This document shows, one piece after another, positions 58,919 to 64,000 of a stretch of DNA of 64,000 bases. Position numbers and translations under genes: made by a program. Positions within the stretch are counted from its first letter, which is position 1. Every line of letters begins with the position of its first letter. The notes under the pieces are model-generated. The model did no database searches, was not told the DNA's origin, and saw only the letters and a list, made by a program, of their open reading frames with translations. Origin of the DNA: Anaerolinea sp. (GTDB lineage: Bacteria > Chloroflexota > Dehalococcoidia > Tepidiformales > Tepidiformaceae); NCBI GenBank assembly GCA_013822275.1, contig PNKC01000001.1, positions 62,001-126,000 of the forward strand. Reading direction: 5' to 3'.

Positions 58919-59391
58919 GGGTGCTGCTCCGTTGGTTAGTGGGGAGAGTCTACGTCAGGCGCGGGGAGGTCGCCGGAAGAGGATTGAGGAATGAGGACTG
59001 AGACGCCGGCGCATCATGGGATTGGCGTGCGCACATCCGGGCGGGGCTGCAAAGAGGCGGGGTTACCGCTGGGGCGCGAGTGGCACGGGCGCCCATTCGG
59101 GCTGGCCGAGGCTGCGCGGTCTTTATCACGTACTCTATGAGCACTCGATGTGTCTCACACACCTCCAGAAGATGCAGCACGGGCGATCAGCGACTGGCTC
59201 GCGCGACTCCGGGGCAAGCGGGTGGGCGGCGATAGTTCGGCCGGTACGTCCCAGTTATGAAGCGGCTGGTGGTCCGGGATTGCCCGGCTCTCGCTGGTCG
59301 CGGTATTGACACGGACGGGCAGAGGTCGCGCGACATAACGGTTGCCGTTGAAAGGTTGCCCGCGACCGGCGGCAGACTGAGAATCGGAAGT
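58919..59391. other. Gene-free region upstream of tRNA-Ser(TGA)
   Basis: 473 bp with no convincing gene. TTGCCC at 59356-59361 and GAGAAT at 59379-59384, 17 bp apart, may promote the tRNA but end only seven bases before it. AACGG-TTG-CCGTT at 59337-59349 is a small hairpin. Nothing else recognised. Confidence 0.45.
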
Positions 59392-59479
59392 GGAGAGGTG
59401 GCAGAGTGGTTTAATGCAGCCGTCTTGAAAACGGCCGTGGCGAAAGTCACCGGGAGTTCGAATCTCCCCCTCTCCGCCA
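59392..59479 (+). tRNA. tRNA-Ser(TGA)
   Basis: A class II tRNA. The acceptor GGAGAGG pairs with CCTCTCC, then G and an encoded CCA. Anticodon loop CTTGAAA gives TGA, reading TCA/TCG serine codons; a long variable arm is present. Confidence 0.95.
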
Positions 59480-59486
59480 CAACGCA

Positions 59487-59648
59487 TCAGGCGGCGTAAG
59501 CCGGGCGCTCCAGGTACGGGTTTGCGGCTGCGGCGGCGAGGAAGTAGCGGCGCCAGCGGATGCGAATGGCGAGTTCGTTAAGGTCGAGCGGCCGTCGTTC
59601 CGGGGCGGGGGGCCGGGACGCGGATGCGTCGAACGTCCGGGTTTCCAT
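59487..59648 (-). CDS. Small basic protein, unknown function
   Basis: 53 residues. It starts METRTFDAS, has a Pro-rich PPAPERRPLDL, then ELAIRIRWRRYFLAAAAANP, a basic amphipathic helix, and ends ERPAYAA. GAGGAG stands nine bases before the ATG, the main reason for calling it. It lies eight bases from the tRNA-Ser end, convergent with it. No family is recognised. Confidence 0.45.
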   Translation of the reverse strand: METRTFDASASRPPAPERRPLDLNELAIRIRWRRYFLAAAAANPYLERPAYAA

Positions 59649-59807
59649 CGTGGGTCTCCTCTGGTTGGTGTGCGGTGATTGTCCCGGCCATACAGACAGA
59701 GCTTCTATGAAGGCCATCACACATCGTGGCAGCGGCCGGTCCGGCTGTCGGCTACTGGCGATGGGCTGTACGCTTGCGCGGCACTTTTCCCGCTTTGGAG
59801 ACCGGCA

Positions 59808-61067
59808 TTGAAACTTCACGAATACCAGGCGAAGGAGATCTTTGCGAGGCACGGGGTGGCCGTCCCGCGGGGACGGGTGGCGTCCACGCCGGCGGAGGCG
59901 CGCGCAATCGCGGAGCAGCTTGGCGGCAAGGTTGTGGTGAAGGCCCAGATCCACGCGGGTGGGCGTGGCAAGGGCCGGCTCGTGGCGAAGCCGGATACCG
60001 CTTCCATGTACCAGAAGTTGATCAGTGACCCGGCGAACAATTCCGGCCAGGTGAAGGGCGAGCGCGTCGGTGGCGTCCGCCTGGCGAGCACGGCGGAGGA
60101 AGCGGAGCGCGAAGCGGCGAACATCCTCGGCAAGTACCTGGTCTCCATCCAGACGGGGCCCGACGGCAAGTTGGTGAAGAACGTGCTGGTGGAAGAGCAG
60201 TCGGCCGTGGCGAAGGAGTATTACCTGGCGATCATCATCGACGGCGCGCAGGGGTGCCCGCTGATCATGGCGTCCACGGAGGGCGGCCAGGAGATCGAGG
60301 TCGTTGCCCATTCGAACCCGGAAGCCATCGTGCGGATTCCGGTGAGCCCGGTCGCCGGCTTCCAGCCGTACGTCGGCCGCGCCCTCGCCGCCGGGCTCGG
60401 ACTGAAGGATGACCAGGCCGCCCAGTTCACGAAGCTGGCCGAAGGTCTTTACGACGTCGCGATGAAGAACGACACGAGCCTCGTGGAAGTGAACCCGCTC
60501 GTCGTCACGGACGAGGGCAAGGTCATCGCGCTTGACGGCAAGCTAACCATCGACGACAACGCGCTCTTTCGCCACCGGGAGTTGGAGGCGCTGCGCGACA
60601 AGGACGAAGAGGACCCGCTGGAAGTGCTGGCGCAGTCGCTGGGCGTGGCGAACTTCATCAAGCTCGATGGCAACATCGGCTGCGTGGTGAACGGCGCGGG
60701 CCTTGCGATGGCGACGATGGACACGATCAAGCTCGCGGGCGGCGAACCGGCAAACTTCCTTGACATCGGCACGGTGAACGACCCGCAGCGCGTGGTCAGC
60801 GCCTTGAAGGTGATCCTCGAAGATCCCTCGGTGAAGGCGATCCTGGTGAACATCTTTGGTGGTATGGCGCGGGTGGATATCATCGCCCAGGGCGTCATTG
60901 ACGCGCATAGGCAGATGGAAATTCACGTGCCGGTGGTCATGCGCCTGATCGGGACGAACCTGGCGGAAGGCGAGAAGCTGGTGGAAGAATCCGGCCTGCC
61001 GCTCATCCGCGCGACGGGGCTCGCGGAGGCCGCGGCGAAGGCCGTCGCGGCGGCCAACGCCGCGTAG
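59808..61067 (+). CDS. sucC: Succinyl-CoA synthetase beta subunit (ADP/GDP-forming)
   Basis: 419 residues, slightly long. The ATP-grasp domain shows KLHEYQAKEIFARHGVAVP, VVKAQIHAGGRGKG and VEVNPL; the C-terminal domain has GNIGCVVNGAGLAMATMD, GEPANFLDIG and ILVNIFGGMARVD. It makes succinyl-CoA plus phosphate into succinate with nucleotide triphosphate. A TTG start at 59808 with GGAG eight bases upstream matches the family start. Its usual partner sucD does not follow; a DinB gene does. Confidence 0.93.
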   Translation: MKLHEYQAKEIFARHGVAVPRGRVASTPAEARAIAEQLGGKVVVKAQIHAGGRGKGRLVAKPDTASMYQKLISDPANNSGQVKGERVGGVRLASTAEEAEREAANILGKYLVSIQTGPDGKLVKNVLVEEQSAVAKEYYLAIIIDGAQGCPLIMASTEGGQEIEVVAHSNPEAIVRIPVSPVAGFQPYVGRALAAGLGLKDDQAAQFTKLAEGLYDVAMKNDTSLVEVNPLVVTDEGKVIALDGKLTIDDNALFRHRELEALRDKDEEDPLEVLAQSLGVANFIKLDGNIGCVVNGAGLAMATMDTIKLAGGEPANFLDIGTVNDPQRVVSALKVILEDPSVKAILVNIFGGMARVDIIAQGVIDAHRQMEIHVPVVMRLIGTNLAEGEKLVEESGLPLIRATGLAEAAAKAVAAANAA

Positions 61068-61079
61068 GTGGTGCCGGCG

Positions 61080-61556
61080 ATGACTCCCACTCACCAGGCT
61101 GCCCTGACCACCGCCCGCGACTCCTTCGCCATGTTCGCCGAAGCCCTTGAGGGGTTGCCGGATGAGGCACTTTCGTGGCGGCCGGAGGCCGAGAACACCA
61201 ACTCAATTGCCGTCCTCGCGACGCACTGTGTTACCGCGACTCGGTTCTGGCTGGGGCTTGGCGCGGGCCAGGTTGGCTCTATCGGTGAGTACCGCGAGCG
61301 GTTTCGGGCACCTTCGTTCGAAGTTTCGGGTGCCGCTGCGGTCGAATTGAAGGCGCAGTTCGAGGCCATCCTTACGGAAATCACCGAGGTGATGGGGAGA
61401 GGCAGTGAAGAGCATCTCACGGCGCGCATCGAATGGCCGGAAGATCCGTCCATGACACCGAGCGGCGCCGAGGCGCTGTTCCGCGCCATCGGACACCTGC
61501 GGGAACACGTTGGCCAGGCGCAGTTGATGCGTGACCTCTGGCTGGCGCGAGGGTGA
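61080..61556 (+). CDS. DinB family protein
   Basis: 158 residues forming a four-helix bundle. ALTTARDSFAMFAEALEGLPDEALSW starts it, LATHCVTATRFWLG holds a metal His, and IGHLREHVGQAQLMRDL ends it with two more His, the DinB/YfiT triad. Members are thiol-dependent transferases or damage-linked proteins; role unknown. The ATG at 61080 is favoured over the GTG at 61068. It follows sucC by 12 bp and may be co-expressed. Confidence 0.85.
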   Translation: MTPTHQAALTTARDSFAMFAEALEGLPDEALSWRPEAENTNSIAVLATHCVTATRFWLGLGAGQVGSIGEYRERFRAPSFEVSGAAAVELKAQFEAILTEITEVMGRGSEEHLTARIEWPEDPSMTPSGAEALFRAIGHLREHVGQAQLMRDLWLARG

Positions 61557-61560
61557 GTAA

Positions 61561-62196
61561 TTAGTCGCGGCTGATCTGGCGCATGACGTCCGTGGGGGCG
61601 CCTGACGGCGCGGCGATTTCGACGACGCGTTCCGGCACCTCGTCGTACTCGAGGTGGAGCGCGCGGCACATGGTGGCGTGGAGCCGGTAGGTGCAGACCG
61701 CGAATGTGAGTTCGAGGATAGCTTCGTCCGTGAGGAGCGACCTCAGGCGCTCGAAGGTTGCGTCCTGGACACGGCCATCGGCGAGCACGAGGTCATCGAC
61801 GTAGGCGAGGATGGCGCGGTCGTCCGCGTCGAAGGCTGCGGCGCTGCCCCACGAGGGGATGGCGGCGATCTTCCCTTCCGGGACGCCGGCCGCGCGGGCC
61901 GCCTTACAGTGCTGCGAGAATACGAATTGGCTGGCGCCCGCAAAACCGGCCCGGGTAAGGGCAAGCTCGCGCTGGTACGGCGTGAGAATGCGCTGCTTGC
62001 TGCTGAACATGCCGAACTGGGCGACCGCGGAGTTGAAGATGTCCGGTACCAGGGCGAAGACTGTCCACCAGTTGCCGGGGGTGCCCGTGGCGGTGCCGGG
62101 CTGAGTGACGGGGTCACGGTCGCCGAAGAGGCGGTTGTACATTTCGAGGACTTCGGGCGGGGCCTCAGAACGGGGCACCTGGCGCAAGCGGGGCAT
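61561..62196 (-). CDS. Carboxymuconolactone decarboxylase family protein (AhpD-like)
   Basis: 211 residues. The CMD fold shows ELALTRAGFAGASQFVFSQH and KAARAAGVPEGKIAAI; the classical CxxC of AhpD is absent (FVFSQH instead), so a peroxidase role is unlikely. Its second half has AILAYVDDLVLADGRV. It may be a decarboxylase or a stand-alone sensor. The ATG at 62196 has GGAG about 11 bases upstream; the frame is open 23 codons further up. Confidence 0.85.
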   Translation of the reverse strand: MPRLRQVPRSEAPPEVLEMYNRLFGDRDPVTQPGTATGTPGNWWTVFALVPDIFNSAVAQFGMFSSKQRILTPYQRELALTRAGFAGASQFVFSQHCKAARAAGVPEGKIAAIPSWGSAAAFDADDRAILAYVDDLVLADGRVQDATFERLRSLLTDEAILELTFAVCTYRLHATMCRALHLEYDEVPERVVEIAAPSGAPTDVMRQISRD

Positions 62197-62320
62197 GTGG
62201 TTCAACTCCGTTTGGTGATGAAGCGGCATGATACGGAATCCATGACGCGGGCGTGTCCATGACAAATCACTTGCCGGGCGGTGTAAGCTTGGCGGCAGTC
62301 AGGCAAAATGGGGGTTGCAC

Positions 62321-62896
62321 ATGGACCGGGAAAACAAGGAATTCCAACTGCGCGGGATCAACCACCTGGCGCTGGTCTGCAAGGACATGCAGCGCACGGT
62401 GGACTTCTACAGCGGTGTGCTCGGGATGCCACTGATCAAGACGATCGAGCTGCCCGGAAACTACGGCCAGCACTTCTTCTTCGACATTGGCAACGGCGAT
62501 TCGCTGGCCTTCTTCTGGTTCCCGCACGCGCCTGAGAAGGTACCCGGGGTCTCGTCCGCCGCCCACTGGCCGGGCGACGGCGAAATCGTCACCGCCCATG
62601 GGTCGATGAACCACGTCGCCTTCGACGTTTCGCCGGAACGGTTCGATGAATACGTCCAGAAGCTGCATGACAAGGGCATCCAGACGTCCAAGGTCTACAA
62701 CCACGACGACAGCCCGATGCAGGTGAGCCGCGAGCTGCACCCCGGCGTGTTCGTGCGGTCGATCTACTTCATGGACCCGGACGGCATCCTGTTGGAGTTC
62801 GCCGCCTGGACGCGGGTGCTCGACGAGTCTGACGTGAAGCACAAGCCCGCGACCGCCGCTGACGCGGAGCGCGAGCTGGCCGCCGCGCGCCGCTAA
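62321..62896 (+). CDS. VOC family (glyoxalase/dioxygenase fold) protein
   Basis: 191 residues. GINHLALVCKDMQRTVDFYSGVLGM opens the first beta-alpha-beta unit; NHVAFDVSPERFDEYV and SIYFMDPDGILLEFAAW close the second. Metal ligands could be His18, His near NHVAF and the last Glu. Members are glyoxalases, extradiol dioxygenases or antibiotic-resistance proteins; role unknown. ATG preferred over an upstream TTG. Confidence 0.87.
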   Translation: MDRENKEFQLRGINHLALVCKDMQRTVDFYSGVLGMPLIKTIELPGNYGQHFFFDIGNGDSLAFFWFPHAPEKVPGVSSAAHWPGDGEIVTAHGSMNHVAFDVSPERFDEYVQKLHDKGIQTSKVYNHDDSPMQVSRELHPGVFVRSIYFMDPDGILLEFAAWTRVLDESDVKHKPATAADAERELAAARR

Positions 62897-62972
62897 CGTC
62901 ACTCGCGGAGTTCTTACGCGGGGGAATGGCCACTGGGACACTGGCGGCAGATGAGGCTATTCTCCGCCGTAG

Positions 62973-63086
62973 CCGTCGCCGGCACGGAAGATGCGTGCCT
63001 TGGGCGAGGGTGAAGGCAAGCTTTCGCCGGAGCAGATCTGGCACCTGGTGAACTACATTCGCACGCTGGGGAGCGTTACCGGGTAA
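62973..63086 (+). pseudogene. Remnant of a c-type cytochrome C-terminus
   Basis: One frame reads ARKMRALGEGEGKLSPEQIW then HLVNYIRTLG and stops. This matches the last helix of class I cytochrome c (LSxEQIWxLVNYIRTL) with a Met that would be the heme ligand. Upstream, stops at 62952 and 62970 interrupt the frame, and no CxxCH heme site is found. It is probably a decayed gene or a recombination leftover. Its stop overlaps the convergent membrane-protein gene. Confidence 0.6.
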
Positions 63087-63495
63087 CGCCCGTCGCCGGG
63101 GCGCCGCGCTGCAGGGCAAGAAACTCCAGAGCCGCGACGGCGATGAAGGAATCAGCGATTGCGGCGGCCATCCAGCGGCCTTCCCCACTGATACCGGACC
63201 AGACGAAGGGCAGGACGCACCAGATCGCCACTCCGCCGATGAGGTTGAGCGCGGCAAGAGTTGAGACAGTCCGTCGCGCGGGCGCCGGCTGGAGCGCGAA
63301 TCCCGCGATGGCGGCCGACGCCCCGAGGAAGATCACCCCGGCGATTGAGACGATTGCCCGGTCGGCGTCCAGCCAGTTTGCGACTGAGCCGGCCAGGAGG
63401 AGCAGGACGGCTCCCGCGACGAGTTCGAACGCGGCGTCGACCCAGAGCGCGGTATGCAGCACGGAACGTGGAACCCGGAGCCTTCTCAACATCAT
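63076..63495 (-). CDS. Small integral membrane protein
   Basis: 139 residues with four hydrophobic spans (about 12-35, 45-66, 80-102, 110-128). No conserved motif is recognised. The pattern of four short spans resembles DoxX- or DUF-type small membrane proteins, function unknown. The stop overlaps the cytochrome remnant. It follows the VOC gene on the same strand after 15 bp. Confidence 0.72.
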   Translation of the reverse strand: MMLRRLRVPRSVLHTALWVDAAFELVAGAVLLLLAGSVANWLDADRAIVSIAGVIFLGASAAIAGFALQPAPARRTVSTLAALNLIGGVAIWCVLPFVWSGISGEGRWMAAAIADSFIAVAALEFLALQRGAPATGVTR

Positions 63496-63510
63496 CCCTC
63501 GGGCCGGCTT

Positions 63511-64000
63511 TTAGCGAGCGGGGTCCGGCTCCAGCGTACCAGTCAGCGAGGCTCGCTGTGAGACCTCAATCCAGTTGCCGTCCGGGTCGCGGATGAAGGA
63601 GATGCGGGCGGTAGCCCCGAGCGTCACCGGCGCGCGTCCTTCCTCGGCGCCGCGCTGGAGGAATGCGGCGTGCTCTTTTTCGACGTCTCGCACCTGGACG
63701 GTGATGTAGCGAAATCCCGGGGCCCGCATCTCTTCAGTTCGGAGCGCGGCCGGGTCTTGCTCCAGGAAGAAGAGCGTGTCACCCCACTCGAAGACACCGG
63801 GCGACACCTCGGGCAGTTGAAGCGTGTGGCCGAAGAACCGGCGGAAGGCCTCGAGGTCGCACACGCCGAAGCGCACACCGATGGCCACGATTCCCCGGTG
63901 CCCCAGTGGGACGAGGGTGACGCGGTTCCCATCGGGGTCGCGCAGTTCGCGAGGCGCGGCCAGCCCTGCGCGGGCGATGAGGAGTTCGCGGTAACCGGAT
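63511..64000 (-). CDS. Two-domain VOC family protein (5' end outside window)
   Basis: The frame is open to the window edge; 162 residues are visible. The first 35 contain RELRDPDGNRVTLVPLG, the end of one VOC unit. The next 125 form a second complete unit: IGVRFGVCDLEAFRRFFGHT, FRYITVQVRDVEKEHAAFL and FIRDPDGNWIEVS. Hence a tandem VOC protein, like 2,3-dihydroxybiphenyl dioxygenase or glyoxalase-like proteins. An internal GTG at 63888 might look like a start but would remove the first domain. Confidence 0.82.
   Translation of the reverse strand, partial: SGYRELLIARAGLAAPRELRDPDGNRVTLVPLGHRGIVAIGVRFGVCDLEAFRRFFGHTLQLPEVSPGVFEWGDTLFFLEQDPAALRTEEMRAPGFRYITVQVRDVEKEHAAFLQRGAEEGRAPVTLGATARISFIRDPDGNWIEVSQRASLTGTLEPDPAR

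Noticed and set aside
58919-59391. Plus-strand frame at 59016-59309 as a gene
   Set aside because: No ribosome site, no recognisable fold, and it runs up to the tRNA promoter area; composition fits chance.
59155-59487. Minus-strand frame starting with a GEIRTPGDF/GRFELPVTF-like segment
   Set aside because: This is the reverse complement of the tRNA-Ser(TGA) gene, a well-known false protein. The frame at 23448-23825 over tRNA-Asp and that at 8516-8809 over tRNA-Ala are the same artefact.
1-64000. CRISPR arrays, insertion sequences, prophage, biosynthetic cluster
   Set aside because: No regularly spaced repeats, transposase, terminal inverted repeats, phage structural genes or modular synthases were seen.

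Overview
The window is bacterial chromosome: GC-rich, densely coded, mostly short intergenic gaps, with many GTG and some TTG starts. Nothing in it identifies the organism outright. The mix fits a high-GC Chloroflexota bacterium, perhaps Dehalococcoidia-like: three F420-type luciferase-like oxidoreductases, an ADP-forming acyl-CoA synthetase in two subunits, a Cam-type carbonic anhydrase, a DUF5679 mini-protein, a short IF2 and a CIRCE element. This assignment is inference. No rRNA, CRISPR array, transposase, integrase or prophage was seen. Four tRNAs are present: Ser(GCT), Ala(GGC), Asp(GTC) and Ser(TGA).

Layout. 0-9 kb: end of a membrane protein, murA-mreB, a Uma2-type gene, a NUDIX regulator followed by modBC, an LLM oxidoreductase, tRNA-Ser and miaB. 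9-16 kb: tRNA-Ala, a peptide/nickel-type ABC transporter (binding protein and two permeases, no ATPase), purU, fur and two small enzymes. 16-23 kb: a three-subunit NAD-linked formate dehydrogenase, a CaiB-type CoA transferase and an LLM oxidoreductase. 23.4-25 kb: tRNA-Asp, then a short possible insert with a promoter, a structured attenuator-like leader and a ParB-like gene. 25-35 kb: rlmD-like, maf, hydrolase, acyl-CoA synthetase, GMC oxidoreductase, MazEF-like pair, a molybdenum cofactor pair (yqeC, mobA) and a membrane-anchored carbonic anhydrase. 35-44 kb: a Mg-chelatase-like AAA+ protein, GNAT, RNHCP, cupin, hicAB and the pyruvate-dehydrogenase-type operon (lpdA-E1alpha-E1beta-E2). 44-57 kb: aminotransferase, aldo/keto reductase, HisN-like phosphatase, then the nusA-ylxR-infB-rbfA-truB operon preceded by proS, dtd and two TetR genes. 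57-64 kb: a CIRCE-controlled FmdB-type gene, lipoprotein, LLM oxidoreductase, tRNA-Ser, sucC and small enzymes, ending in a VOC gene cut by the window edge.

How it fits together. One theme is molybdenum and formate: modBC, mobA, yqeC and a Mo/W formate dehydrogenase lie within 31 kb. purU (releases formate) and the carbonic anhydrase (handles CO2) could belong to the same one-carbon flow; this link is inference. A second theme is central carbon: the 2-oxoacid dehydrogenase complex, ADP-forming acyl-CoA synthetase and succinyl-CoA synthetase beta.

Regulation is readable in several places. Recognisable promoters precede three tRNAs, the ParB leader and the AAA+ gene. A perfect CIRCE covers the -35 box of the FmdB-type gene. 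A terminator with a competing hairpin sits in the nusA leader. Six genes have a TANNNT hexamer exactly six bases before the start codon and a seventh has it at seven bases, the signature of leaderless mRNAs.
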